Below, one piece after another: positions 1 to 12,963 of a stretch of DNA of 64,000 nucleotides (the stretch's first letter is position 1; every line of letters starts with the position of its first letter). The DNA is from Palsa-504 sp963769715 (GTDB lineage: Bacteria; Actinomycetota; Actinomycetes; Streptosporangiales; Streptosporangiaceae). The position numbers were made by a program, and so were the translations under genes. The DNA is taken from assembly GCA_963769715.1 (NCBI GenBank), contig CAVYNE010000040.1, forward strand, positions 62,001-126,000, given 5' to 3'. The notes under the pieces are model-generated. The model ran no database searches and was not told the DNA's origin. It saw only the letters and a program-made list of their open reading frames with translations.

Positions 1-4072
<4,072 letters not shown>

Positions 4073-4076
4073 GGCG

Positions 4077-6035
4077 CTAGTCACCGAACGCGGCGCGGAT
4101 GTCGTCGCTCGTGCTCCCGGCTCGGGGCACCGCTGCGGACTGCGCTGGGAGGACGTCCAGCACCACCTCGTCCGCGACGATCGCCGGATCGATGCGCAGC
4201 ACCGCGTAACCGCCTACGGCGCCGGCCCCGAAACCGGGCGCGAACACCCGGACCGGGCGGGTTATCACCCCGTCGCGCACCGCGTCGTAAACGGCGATCG
4301 GGATGCTCGCAGCGGACACGTTGCCCATCCTCTCGACGTTGAAGTACAGCTGGTCGGCCGATAGCCCGGCCTGGTCGGCCAGGTTGAGGATCATCGTCTT
4401 GTTGGCCTGGTGCGGGATGATCAGCTCGATGCTCTCGAGCAGCGTCCGCCCGGCGTCGTCCGGATCCCGCTGTTCACCGAGTTCGCCGAGCATCTGGGCC
4501 AGGTAGCGCTGGACGAGCGCCTTGACCTCCGGTCCGTAGACGGTGATGTCGCCGCCGAACTCCTCGTTTGGCCAGATGATCGAGTTGACCTCGCTGTGCG
4601 GCCCGCTCGCGTAGGTCTGCACCACCTCCACATCCCCGGTGGGCCCGGGGCCCGGGCCGATGACCATCGCCGCGGCCCCGTCCCCGAAGATCATCCGCGA
4701 GGTGCGGACGCTGCCGATCTTGTCGGAGAACTTCTCCACGCAGACCAGCAGGACCGGCCGGCTGACCTCCTGCAGCTGCCGGATGGCCTCGGCCAGTCCG
4801 TAGGGCAGCCCCGCGCAGGCCGCCACCATGTCCATCGAGGCGTGCGTCTGCTGCAAGCCGAGCTCGCCGGACAGCCAGCACGCCATCGACGGGATCAGCC
4901 GGTTGCTCGTGCACGTGCTGACCAGCACCGCGCCGATTTCCGCGGGGGAGCGGCCTGACTTGGCCAGCGCGGCCCGGGCCGCGTGCAGGGCCAGCTGCTC
5001 AGGCTCCCGGCTGGTGTAGCGGCGCTGCTCGATGCCGGTCTTCTTCCTGATCTCCTCCGCGCTCATCGGCGACCAGGAAAAGCTCGCGTTCCTGATCACG
5101 TCGTCGTTGTCGCAGACATGCTCGCCGCGCACGATCGCCAGCGCCTCGAGCTTCGGCTGGACCGCGAAGGCTTCCCGCACCCGCACCGGGGGATAGGGCG
5201 CGACCGGCTCGACCGCCTCGGCCCAGGCCGGGGCTTCGCGCTGGCTTGGGCCGACGGCTGGCGAGCGCTTCACCCGCTCGATGAAGGCCGTCACGTCGCG
5301 GTTGCGCGGGTGGAAGGCGACCACGAAGTCGTCATCCCCGATCTCGGCCGCCCCGCGCAGCTCGGTGCGGGAACGGTCCCACGGGTACTGGTTATGCAGC
5401 ACCATCGCCCAGCGCATCAGCGCCTCCAGCTCCGGCACGCGCTCGTGGGCATCGAGGATGTCCTCGGTCCGGAAGACCGGGTAGTCCGGGTCGTAGTCGG
5501 GCATCACGAACGTCAGCGCGCCCGGCTGGGCGAGGAACTCAGCCACCGTCGGCTTGATGGCCGGCAGCTCGGTGGCGTGGTGCAGTTTGGTGCGGAACAC
5601 GTCGAACAGCAGGCCGAACACCCTGTTCTCGGTATCGGCGTCCCAGGTGGCCGGCAGCGCCTGGAAGGCGCGCTCGACCGCGGCTACCTTGCGTTCGCTG
5701 TCCTCCCACGGGGTCAGCACCGGCAGGAAGACGTCGTCGCGCCGCCTGGCGAGGTCGCGCCAGCGCGTGGGCCGCTTGTCGAACATGGTGATCGCGTACC
5801 GGTTGACCCAGTACAGGTTCTGGCCCAGGTCCCGGAGCAGTTCGAAGCGCCCCGGGTAGGCCCCGGAGTCGACGCGGGCCAGGATGTCGGTCCCGGTCGG
5901 CGCCTTCGCCTCGTAGTCGCGCCCGATCACCGCGGTGAACTGGTCGAGCGTCTCCAGGACCGAGAAGTCCAGGTCGCCGAGGAAATTGGCCGGGAACACC
6001 AGGCGGCCATGCCGGTTAACCACGAACGGTTTCAC
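4077..6035 (-). CDS. Beta-ketoacyl-ACP synthase III-like protein with a 300-residue N-terminal extension
   Basis: The C-terminal half (residues 300-620) is a KAS III/thiolase fold with the full triad: Cys407 in MVAACAGL, His542 in IPHQAN and Asn572 in MGNVSAAS. It should perform a decarboxylative Claisen condensation between an acyl starter and a malonyl extender. Usual KAS III is about 330 residues; this is 652, and residues 1-300 match nothing I recognise (rich in Trp, Asp, Pro, no membrane segment). The start is GTG at 6035 with AGGAGG 7 bases upstream. It heads an operon with the carboxylase directly downstream, which would supply malonyl-CoA. Product unknown: a fatty acid, pyrone or polyketide starter are all possible. 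Confidence 0.8.
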   Translation of the reverse strand: MKPFVVNRHGRLVFPANFLGDLDFSVLETLDQFTAVIGRDYEAKAPTGTDILARVDSGAYPGRFELLRDLGQNLYWVNRYAITMFDKRPTRWRDLARRRDDVFLPVLTPWEDSERKVAAVERAFQALPATWDADTENRVFGLLFDVFRTKLHHATELPAIKPTVAEFLAQPGALTFVMPDYDPDYPVFRTEDILDAHERVPELEALMRWAMVLHNQYPWDRSRTELRGAAEIGDDDFVVAFHPRNRDVTAFIERVKRSPAVGPSQREAPAWAEAVEPVAPYPPVRVREAFAVQPKLEALAIVRGEHVCDNDDVIRNASFSWSPMSAEEIRKKTGIEQRRYTSREPEQLALHAARAALAKSGRSPAEIGAVLVSTCTSNRLIPSMACWLSGELGLQQTHASMDMVAACAGLPYGLAEAIRQLQEVSRPVLLVCVEKFSDKIGSVRTSRMIFGDGAAAMVIGPGPGPTGDVEVVQTYASGPHSEVNSIIWPNEEFGGDITVYGPEVKALVQRYLAQMLGELGEQRDPDDAGRTLLESIELIIPHQANKTMILNLADQAGLSADQLYFNVERMGNVSAASIPIAVYDAVRDGVITRPVRVFAPGFGAGAVGGYAVLRIDPAIVADEVVLDVLPAQSAAVPRAGSTSDDIRAAFGD

Positions 6036-6303
6036 TGTTACTCCTCCTGGGTGGAGCCCCTTCGGTCCGCCGGAAAGCTGTCTTATCCGGCCGTGCGGCG
6101 GTGCAGCCCGGGTACGACCTAGGCCATATCTCTTGCCGTACCCGCAAAGCGCCGGTTATGCCCCAGGGAAGGCGATATTGCCAAGGTTTTTGCCTCGGCT
6201 CAGGTTCCGGCCCGGACCTGGTTGAGGAACTGCGCACGCACGTGGGTACGCCGGACCGGTAAGTTCGCCCGGCGGCCGACGCGAAGCAACAATAAGGCTG
6301 CGC

Positions 6304-6552
6304 CTACCAAACGGATCGGTCGTGCATCGAGCCGCCGCGGACGATCAGGTAGACCAGCACGCCGATCAGCGGGATCAACAGTACGAACAGGAACCACAAG
6401 GCCTTTTCCCAGCCGGACATATCAGAGCTGCGGAAGATGTCGATGAAGACCGTGATCAGGATCCAGAGCCAGATCACCCACAGGAAGATCTCGAGAGTAG
6501 TCCAGAAAATGCCCAAGAGCGGGTAGTTGTACGAGCCAGCCGCGAGTGTCAT
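6304..6552 (-). CDS. Small PLDc_N-type membrane protein
   Basis: An 82-residue protein with two membrane helices (about residues 15-35 and 50-68), a WEKALWFLFVLLIPLIGVLVYLI stretch typical of the phospholipase D nuclease N-terminal (PLDc_N) small membrane family, and a short basic tail. Function of the family is unknown. The frame opens upstream to 6681, but the ATG at 6552 is preceded by GAAGGAG and begins where the family normally starts, so I use it. It lies 268 bases from the KAS III-like gene and is probably transcribed alone. Confidence 0.7.
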   Translation of the reverse strand: MTLAAGSYNYPLLGIFWTTLEIFLWVIWLWILITVFIDIFRSSDMSGWEKALWFLFVLLIPLIGVLVYLIVRGGSMHDRSVW

Positions 6553-6702
6553 TCCTGCTCCTTCACGCCGGGAGGTGCGGTTAGCGACCACGCTCCGGGG
6601 ACGGTTTTCCGGAGCATGGTCAGCATGCGCCGCCAGCGGATCAGCCGCATCACCCGTCACGGGTGGGACAACACCTGGCATCTATTTCGGCGTTCGGCTA
6701 AC

Positions 6703-6720
6703 ATAGACTGACTGGTCTGT
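6703..6720. promoter_or_regulatory. Candidate TetR operator
   Basis: An imperfect inverted repeat, ATAGAC-N6-GTCTGT, with perfect AGAC/GTCT cores (6705-6708 and 6715-6718). It ends 2 bases before the AGGAGG Shine-Dalgarno of the tetR-like gene. Spacing and symmetry are like the TAGAC-containing operators of autoregulated TetR proteins. Autorepression is inferred. Confidence 0.55.
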
Positions 6721-6733
6721 TCAGGAGGTGTCT

Positions 6734-7390
6734 ATGCCGAGCGACGTTGCCGGCGCCCGCGCCAGATCCCGGCGTCCCTCGCCCCGGGAGCGGCTGCTGA
6801 AGGCAGCCGACGAACTGTTCTATGCCGAGGGCGTGCACAGCGTCGGCATCAACCGGGTCATCGAGCGGGCCGATGTCGCGCGGGCCTCGCTCTACAGCAC
6901 GTTCGGCAGCAAGGACGAGCTGATCCGCGCGTATCTGGAACACCGGATGGAGATCTCGAAGGCGAGGCTGCGGGCCGCCGTCGAGGCGCATTCCGATCCG
7001 CGCGAGCGCCTGCTGAGCATCTTCGGCGTGCAAGCCGCAGTCTTCGCCCGCCCCGGCTACCAAGGCTGTCCCTTCAACCGCGCCACCGCCGAGGCCCAGC
7101 CGGGCAGCGCAGCCTACGAGGTCCCCCGGGCCTACCGCGGCTGGCTCCGTGACTTCCTCCAGGAACTGGCCGCCGCGGCCGGAGCCCCCGATCCGGGCTT
7201 GCTCGCCAGCCAGATCCACCTGCTCTACGACGGCGCGATGCTGGCCGCGAGCCTGGACGGTAATTCCGGCATCACCGAGGCGTCCCGGGCGGCGGCCGAG
7301 GCCCTGCTGGACGCGGCCCTCGCCAGCCGAGCTAGCGGCCGCCACCGGAGGCAGCTAGAGCCCGTGCAGGCAGGCACTTTCGATTTTTGA
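6734..7390 (+). CDS. TetR/AcrR family transcriptional regulator
   Basis: A 218-residue TetR regulator. The N-terminal HTH is clear (ERLLKAADELFYAEGVHSVGINRVIERADVARASLYSTFGSKDEL is the usual pattern, residues about 20-65); the C-terminal ligand domain carries RPGYQGCPFNRA, as in regulators of the YxaF/LmrA-like group. A GTG at 6728 is in frame, but AGGAGG at 6723-6728 fits the ATG at 6734 (5-base spacer). A palindromic operator candidate sits just upstream, so autorepression is likely. The SDR gene downstream (same strand, 171 bases on) is a possible second target. Confidence 0.85.
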   Translation: MPSDVAGARARSRRPSPRERLLKAADELFYAEGVHSVGINRVIERADVARASLYSTFGSKDELIRAYLEHRMEISKARLRAAVEAHSDPRERLLSIFGVQAAVFARPGYQGCPFNRATAEAQPGSAAYEVPRAYRGWLRDFLQELAAAAGAPDPGLLASQIHLLYDGAMLAASLDGNSGITEASRAAAEALLDAALASRASGRHRRQLEPVQAGTFDF

Positions 7391-7405
7391 ACAGGTTCAA
7401 AATCG
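7381..7405. terminator. Near-perfect palindrome over the tetR-like stop codon
   Basis: CGATTTT(T)GAAC / GTTCAAAATCG, arms of 11 bases separated by AG, with one extra T in the left arm. It overlaps the TGA at 7388-7390. It could be a terminator hairpin without a U-tract, as is common in actinomycetes, or a second protein-binding site (GAAC-AG-GTTC core). Confidence 0.45.
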
Positions 7406-7436
7406 CGACGGCGGTTCACTCGCGCCGGGGCACGCA

Positions 7437-7480
7437 CCAGGTTCGTTCGGCCCAAAGATTTTCATCCCGAACGAACCAGG
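7437..7480. terminator. Hairpin with GGTTCGTTCGG / CCGAACGAACC arms
   Basis: Perfect 11-base arms at 7440-7450 and 7467-7477 with a 16-base A/T-rich loop; AGG follows the right arm and CCA precedes the left one. The right arm motif CCGAACGAACC recurs at 14723-14733 in another hairpin. It lies between tetR-like and the SDR gene; terminator or regulator site cannot be told apart. Confidence 0.45.
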
Positions 7481-7561
7481 TTTTACCTTCCCGGTCCCGG
7501 TTTGCCGCCATCACCTCCAGGGCGCTGGCCTAACGGACCCGGGCCCTGGAATGATCCGTTC

Positions 7562-8341
7562 ATGAGCGAGCCAGAGGTGCCGGTACTCGAGCGGTTCTCG
7601 CTGGCCGGGAAGGTCGCCTTGGTCACCGGGGCCAGCAGCGGCCTGGGCGCGGGCTTCGCGGTGGCGCTGGCCCAGGCCGGGGCCGACGTGGTGCTGGCGG
7701 CCCGTCGGCGGGCCGGGCTGGAGGCCACCAGCCGCGAGATCGGCCGTCTTGGCCGGTCCGCGCTCGCCGTGGAGACCGACGTTACCGACCCCGAGGCGTG
7801 CCAGGCGGCGGTCGAGGCGGCCGTCGGGCGGTTCGGCCACCTGGACGTGCTCATCAACAACGCCGGCCTGGGCACCGCCGTGCCCGCGCTGCGCGAGACC
7901 CCCGAGCAGTTCCGCGAGGTCATCGAGGTCAACCTGCTCGGCGCGTACTGGATGGCTCAGGCGGCCGCGCGCGTCATGCGGCCCGGCTCGACCATCGTCA
8001 ACGTCGCCAGCGTGATCGGCCTGATGAAATCGTTCTCCCCGCAGGCGGCCTACGCGGCCAGCAAGACCGGCCTCATCGGCCTGACCCGCGACCTGAACCA
8101 GCAGTGGTCGGGGCGGCGGGGGATCCGGGTCAACGCGGTAGCGCCCGGGTACTTCCGCACCGATATGACCGCGGCCATCCCGCCCGATCGGCTGCGCGAG
8201 TTCATCGCGAACACCTCCACGCTCGGACGGATGGGAGAACAGCACGAACTGGACGCCGCCGTGGTCTTCCTGGCCAGCCCGGCCTCGTCCTACATCGCCG
8301 GCGTCACGCTAGCCGTCGACGGCGGCATGTCCGGACACTGA
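7562..8341 (+). CDS. SDR family NAD(P)-dependent oxidoreductase
   Basis: A 259-residue classical short-chain dehydrogenase: Rossmann motif TGASSGLG at residues 22-29, NNAG at 99-102, catalytic Ser150, Tyr164 and Lys168 (YAASK), and the C-terminal VDGGM. It reduces a carbonyl or oxidises an alcohol with NAD(P)H in the cytosol; substrate unknown. An in-frame TTG 20 codons earlier gives a proline-rich stretch outside the family, so I use the ATG at 7562; there is no strong SD. The GNAT gene follows 27 bases after the stop and is probably co-transcribed. Confidence 0.88.
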   Translation: MSEPEVPVLERFSLAGKVALVTGASSGLGAGFAVALAQAGADVVLAARRRAGLEATSREIGRLGRSALAVETDVTDPEACQAAVEAAVGRFGHLDVLINNAGLGTAVPALRETPEQFREVIEVNLLGAYWMAQAAARVMRPGSTIVNVASVIGLMKSFSPQAAYAASKTGLIGLTRDLNQQWSGRRGIRVNAVAPGYFRTDMTAAIPPDRLREFIANTSTLGRMGEQHELDAAVVFLASPASSYIAGVTLAVDGGMSGH

Positions 8342-8368
8342 AGCAGCTCAGCGATGGGGGAGACAAGC

Positions 8369-9319
8369 GTGGCCGATACCGCCGGGGTCCGTGTCCGCCC
8401 GCTCGCAGCAGAGGACCTGGACGAGGCCGACCGGATCTGCCGGGTCGCGTTCGGCACGTTCTTCGGGATGCCCGAGCCGGAGAAAATGTTCGGCGATGCC
8501 GACATGGTCCGGACCCGATGGAGGGCCGACCCGGGCGCCGGGCTGGCCGCGGAACTCGACGGCTGCCTGGCCGGGTCGAACTTCGCCACAAACTGGGGCA
8601 GCGTCGGGTTCTTCGGCCCGCTTACCGTCGCTCCGGAATACTGGGGCCGGGCCGTCGCGCAGCGCCTGCTCGACGTCACGATGGACCTGTTCACCGCCTG
8701 GGGAACCCGTCACGCCGGTCTGTTCACCTTCGCGCAAAGCGCCAAGCACGTGGGCTTGTACCAGAAGTACGGTTTCTGGCCGCGTTTCCTGACCGCCGTC
8801 ATGACCAGTCCGGTGGATCCCGGTTACCGCTCAGGATCGATACGACTGTCCGATATCGGCGACGAGGACCTGACCGGTGCCATGACCGCGGTCGGGGAAC
8901 TCACCGAAGCCGTCTATCCCGGCCTTGATCTCAGCCGCGAGATCCAGGCCGTGCGGGCGCAGCGCCTGGGGGATACCGTGCTGATCGACGATGGCGCCGG
9001 CCTGCAGGGCGTGGCCATCTGTCACGTCGGCGCGGGCACCGAAGCCGGCTCGGGCGCGTGCTACGTCAAGTTCGGCGCCGTCCGGCCGGGTCCCGATGCA
9101 GAACGCATGTTCGGCCGGCTGATCGAGGCGTGTCACGGCCTGGCCGCCGAGCGCGGCGCGTCGGTCCTCGTGGCCGGCGCGAACGCGGGCCGCGACCGTG
9201 CGTGGCGGGTGCTGGCCGGCCGGGGCTTCCGCCGTGACTTGCAGGGCGTGACGATGCACCGCCCCAACGAGGCCGGGTACAGCACGAGCGATTCCTTCGT
9301 CATCGACGACTGGCGGTAA
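8369..9319 (+). CDS. GNAT family N-acetyltransferase, two GNAT domains
   Basis: About 316 residues, made of two GNAT-like halves: the first with TVAPEYWGRAVAQRLLD (the acetyl-CoA loop region) and GLYQKYGFWPRF, the second with KFGAVRPGPDAERMFGRLI and WRVLAGRGFRRD. Such tandem GNATs often have one active and one structural half. An upstream ATG at 8354 is in frame, but GGGGGAG at 8356-8362 fits the GTG at 8369 (6-base spacer), so I start there. Acetyl acceptor unknown. Confidence 0.8.
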   Translation: MADTAGVRVRPLAAEDLDEADRICRVAFGTFFGMPEPEKMFGDADMVRTRWRADPGAGLAAELDGCLAGSNFATNWGSVGFFGPLTVAPEYWGRAVAQRLLDVTMDLFTAWGTRHAGLFTFAQSAKHVGLYQKYGFWPRFLTAVMTSPVDPGYRSGSIRLSDIGDEDLTGAMTAVGELTEAVYPGLDLSREIQAVRAQRLGDTVLIDDGAGLQGVAICHVGAGTEAGSGACYVKFGAVRPGPDAERMFGRLIEACHGLAAERGASVLVAGANAGRDRAWRVLAGRGFRRDLQGVTMHRPNEAGYSTSDSFVIDDWR

Positions 9320-9333
9320 TCGCCGGTACCGCC

Positions 9334-10417
9334 TCAGCCTTCCGGGTTCTGCGCCAGGTCACCGCGGGCTTGGGCGAGCGCGTCGTAACCGTGGATCCAG
9401 GCTAGGTGCCGGGGGAGCTGGGCCAGGTAGGCGTCGCGGCGTCGTGTGGCGGGGCCGTCGGGCAGGTGCAGCGCGGCCGACGCTGCCCAGGACAGGAGCT
9501 GTACCTGCCGGGTCCGTACCCGGCGCCGGTCCGCGTAGCGGCGCAGCGCTGCCGGGACGTCGCTGGCGCTGTCCAGTTCCGCAGCCAGGACGACCGCATC
9601 CTCGATCGTCTGGTTTGCGCCCTGCCCTTGGTGCGGAAGCATCGCGTGTGCGGCATCGCCAAGCAGCACGGCCGGCCCGCGGCTCCAGCATGCCAGTGGC
9701 CGCCGGGCGAACAAGCCCCAGCGCGGGGACTGCGGTACGGCGCCGATCATCTCGGTGACCGCGGGATGCCAGCCGGCGAATGCCTTCAGGTGCGCGCCAG
9801 GTTCAGCGTCCACCATCCAGGCCGGTGCCGCCCACCGCTCAGGTGTGTCGATCACCGCGAGGAAGTTGATCACGCTGCCGTCGCTGATCGGGTAGTGCAG
9901 CAGGTGCGCGCCGGATCCCATCCAGAACTGAAGAGCGCCGGGATCGGGCAGCCGCGGCAGTCGCTCAACCGGGACCAGGCCGCGGAAGGCCGACGTGCCG
10001 GAGTAGACCGGCTCGTCGCCACCGGTCACCCAGTCCCGAACCAGGGAGTGCACGCCGTCGGCGCCCACTACGACCCCGGCCTCGAAGGCGGCCCCTGACG
10101 AGCAGCGCACCCGCAGCCCCGCATCGCGCTCTTCAAGGGTTTCCACGTGACAGTCCAGGTCGAAGGTCGTGAGAATGAGGACGCGGGTCAGCGCGGGGTC
10201 CTCGCGTAGCAGCCGTCGGGTGGCCTCCAGCCCGTCCAAGTCGGGCATCCGGATATCCATCAGCACCACGTCGGACTGGTGGCGGCGGGCGGCGGCGATC
10301 GCCTCCAGCCCGTTGCCCGCCTCGGCCAGCACGGTGATGTCGTCCTCGGCTTCGAGAATCTTGCGAAGCAGCCCGGACCAGCTGCTGGTCATCGGCGATG
10401 ATGACCCGGATCGTCAT
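9334..10417 (-). pseudogene. Chimeric remnant: NarL-type response regulator front joined to flavin monooxygenase back
   Basis: Residues from 10417 read as a receiver domain (TIRVIIADDQQLVR, then after a small frameshift near 10372 LLRKILEAEDD... VVLMDIRMPDLDGLEATRRLL... ILTTFDLD). At about 10148 the reading passes in frame into the back part of a class A flavin monooxygenase (GADGVHSLVRDW, GDAAHAMLPHQGQGANQTIEDA). The monooxygenase half lacks its N-terminal GxGxxG FAD-binding motif and the regulator half lacks its output HTH, so neither activity is expected. From 10392 to 9334 the chimera is one open frame of 352 codons. The start overlaps the stop of the upstream kinase (ATGA), the relic of a kinase/regulator operon. 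Confidence 0.8.
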
Positions 10418-10995
10418 GCCCGCCCCCTAGCCACGGGCAGCCGGGCGTGCACGGTGAACCCGGCATCGCCGTGGCCGATGTCCAGTGTCCCACCGTAAAG
10501 CGCGACGCGTTCGCGCATTCCCGCCAGGCCGTTCCCGGTGCCATTGGCATGCCCCGCCCCGCCCCGGCCGTCGTCGGTGATCTCGAGGTCGAGTTCATGG
10601 GGCCGATACCGGATGCTGACCTGAGCTTGCGCTGGTCCGGCGTGCCGAAGTGAATTGGTCAGAGCCTCCTGGATGATCCGGTAGGCGGTCAGATCCACGC
10701 CTGGCGCGATGTCGGCCGGCTCGCCCTCAATGCGTAGTTTGGTCGGCAGCCCGGCCTCCCGCATCTGCTCGATGAGGATACCGACCCGGGCCAGCCCAGG
10801 GACCGGGGCCAGCGCAGGCTCGTCGTCCGGACGCCGCAAGATGCCGAGCAGACCGCGGAGATCATCAGGCCGGCCAGCGGGCCGGCCCCGCCATGGCTGG
10901 CCGGAGCCCACAACTCGATCCACGTCGCCACGGTCACGGCCACGCCGATACCCGCGTCCAGCCACGGGCTGGCGGTCAGGCGCCTGAGCCAGTTC
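10414..10995 (-). pseudogene. NarL-type sensor histidine kinase with internal deletion and frameshift
   Basis: The N-terminal piece (near 10990-10860) reads NWLRRLTASPWLDAG and a membrane segment GVAVTVATWIELWAP; a frame change near 10860 leads to LLGILRRPDDEPALAPVPGL, the ligand-independent linker, and then the ATPase domain (LTAYRIIQEALTNSLRHAG, ITDDGRGG, GNGLAGMRERV). Most of the membrane region and the DHp domain with the phospho-accepting His are missing. It would have phosphorylated the response regulator encoded immediately downstream. Confidence 0.75.
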
Positions 10996-11230
10996 CGGTC
11001 CCGCCGCGGACCTGGCCGCGCGTCAGGCGTTCGTCCGGGACTTCCAGAAGGTGACCGCCGATTACCAGGCCGCGGCACGTGCGGCTCTGGCGGGCAACCT
11101 GACCGCGTTCCGGGCCGACTTCAACCTAGTCGCACTACACGGCTATCCCACCGGCCCGGACCAAGTAGCACTCGACCACGCCGCTACCGTCTTCCCCTTC
11201 AAAGCCTGCGGCAAGGGCCCTGGCCTGTAA
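10988..11230 (+). pseudogene. 3' fragment of an unrecognised plus-strand gene
   Basis: About 80 codons open from a stop at 10985 to TAA at 11228-11230, without a start, reading AADLAARQAFVRDFQKVTAD, then YQAAARAALAGNLTAFRADF and ending KACGKGPGL. The composition and single Cys near the end look like the C-terminus of a secreted or lipoprotein helical protein. It abuts the N-terminus of the kinase remnant, so a deletion joint lies near 10990-11005. Confidence 0.45.
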
Positions 11231-11339
11231 CGCTGACCGACCCGCCCTCTGTCGGCCTGCCGGTGACGCGTGGTAGGCAGGGGCATGGTCTTGGTGAAGA
11301 ACCCGTCGGCGCTCACCGAATCTTGCAGCAGTTCTCGCC

Positions 11340-11870
11340 TCAGACTTGCGGGTCCTGCGAGGTCTCATCGCCGGACGGAGTCTCATCTTCCGACAAGTTC
11401 TCGTCGGACGGGGTGTCGATGAGGGGCACCGGGTCCAGGCCGATCTTCGCGGCGATCTCTGACAGCAGTACGTCCTGGGCGGCGAGGTGGCCCTGCACGT
11501 GCGCCACTTCATGCAGCGTCGCGCTCGCGTCGTGGAAGGTCGCTTCCGCGCGCTTGTCCGCCGCAGCGGCCTGTACGTTCTGTCCGACCATGATGACCGA
11601 CAGTAGCACCAGCTGCAGGAAGGTCTGCGCTACCCACGAGACGATCGCCGACGCGCCGTCGCGGATCGCAGACGGCAGGCTGATCAGATCGAACAGCGCG
11701 AACGCATATGCGCACCACATGCTGCCGACCACCGCCGTGATGATCAGCGCGACCTTGGTGTTGAACCGGTTGATCGCGGTGCCCCGGGGGAGAAAGTCGG
11801 CCACCTTCACCGGGCGGTCGGCGAGCCGCGCGGCGATGCGCGGATGACGTATGTGCTGGTATATCGTCAT
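11340..11870 (-). CDS. DUF1003-like small membrane protein
   Basis: A 176-residue protein with a soluble N-terminus, two membrane helices (about 38-62 and 75-100, VALIITAVVGSMWCAYAFAL and TFLQLVLLSVIMVGQ), then a charged helical segment after GQNVQ and an acidic tail. The helix-pair followed by SQN/GQN and a basic helix is the DUF1003 pattern; function unknown. A start at 11900 is possible, but the ATG at 11870 has GAGAGG upstream and fits the family. Confidence 0.65.
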   Translation of the reverse strand: MTIYQHIRHPRIAARLADRPVKVADFLPRGTAINRFNTKVALIITAVVGSMWCAYAFALFDLISLPSAIRDGASAIVSWVAQTFLQLVLLSVIMVGQNVQAAAADKRAEATFHDASATLHEVAHVQGHLAAQDVLLSEIAAKIGLDPVPLIDTPSDENLSEDETPSGDETSQDPQV

Positions 11871-11984
11871 GACAGGCCTCTCATGGATGGGCCGGGACAT
11901 TTCGTCCTAGCCACCAGAACTCCGTTAGCGTAACGGCGCTGCGGGCGCCGTTTCGCCGGCTGCACGAGGCCCAGCCCTCCGCGA

Positions 11985-12935
11985 TCAGCTGCCGAATCGG
12001 CCGAGCAGGTCCTGGATCGCCTGCTGGACGGCGTCGGGGCGGCGCAGGTGGAGGGTGACGTGCCCAACCCCGTCGATGAGGCGGTTCTCGCCGTGAGAGA
12101 CCGATTCGGCCAGCGCCGTGTAGAGCCGCCGCTTGCCTTCGATCTCCTGGCGGAGCAGCGATTCGGGCGTGCCGCCCGACACTGCTTGCTTGAAGGGATC
12201 GATCCCCATCGAAGTGAGGATGATCAGCGGAACGTCAGGCATCTTGCCGGTACGACGAAGCTCGTCGTTGAGCTGCACAAGGTTCTTCGCCTCGGTGAAA
12301 CCGACCCCGAACCATTCCGGGCTCACGTGGCAGTCGATGAGGAGCTCGCGGATCTCCTCTGGCCAGTCTGTCATTTCCGCCGCGAACAGGCCCCGGTAGA
12401 ACTGGATGAGCTCGTCGGGCACCTCGGCGGGAAGCGCCTGGTCAGGGTCCCATGCGTGCCATATCTCGACCAGCTCCTGGGGCATGTAAGCGTCGTAATC
12501 CTCGTGGGCGGGGTCCAGCAGGATCAGGCCGGCTACCTCGCCGGGGAACCGGTGCGCGTAGTGGCGTGCGTAGAAGCCGCCGAGGGAATGGCCGACCAGC
12601 AGGTAGGGAGCGGGCACGCCGGCGGTCCGCAGCAGCTGGCGCAGCTCGCTGGTGACCTCGGCGGAGCTGCGCGGCAGCACGACCAGGCGGTCACTCCATC
12701 CCGTTCCGCCCCGGTCGTAGATCACGCTGGTGGTGAGCTGGGCGGCTCGCTCCTGGACGTTCAGGTAGTCCAGGCCGACCGCGCCGCCGCCGGGCAGGAA
12801 CACCACCGCCGGGCTGCCGCTGCCCGCGCGGTGCAGCAGCAACCGCCGGCCCGCCACCTCGTAGTACCGCCCCAGCGGCGGCGCCGCTCCCTCGGTGTTC
12901 ATACCGCCACCATCCCCGGACAGTTGGCCTTGCAT
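11985..12935 (-). CDS. Alpha/beta hydrolase
   Basis: A 316-residue alpha/beta hydrolase with nucleophile Ser117 in GHSLGG, an oxyanion HG-like FLPGGG at 47-52 and the catalytic His in GVGHVTL near the C-terminus. Substrate unknown. The ATG at 12935 has GAGGAG six bases upstream; the ATG at 12902 is an alternative but has a weaker site. It is divergent from the ArsR-like gene, and the shared 53-base gap holds a perfect inverted repeat, which suggests control by that regulator. Confidence 0.85.
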   Translation of the reverse strand: MQGQLSGDGGGMNTEGAAPPLGRYYEVAGRRLLLHRAGSGSPAVVFLPGGGAVGLDYLNVQERAAQLTTSVIYDRGGTGWSDRLVVLPRSSAEVTSELRQLLRTAGVPAPYLLVGHSLGGFYARHYAHRFPGEVAGLILLDPAHEDYDAYMPQELVEIWHAWDPDQALPAEVPDELIQFYRGLFAAEMTDWPEEIRELLIDCHVSPEWFGVGFTEAKNLVQLNDELRRTGKMPDVPLIILTSMGIDPFKQAVSGGTPESLLRQEIEGKRRLYTALAESVSHGENRLIDGVGHVTLHLRRPDAVQQAIQDLLGRFGS

Positions 12936-12963
12936 CGCTGACTCCTCGCCGCCGGTGTCTGCC

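Noticed and set aside
4983..6122. Plus-strand frame of 379 codons
   Set aside because: Antisense to the KAS III-like gene; no family and shadow composition.
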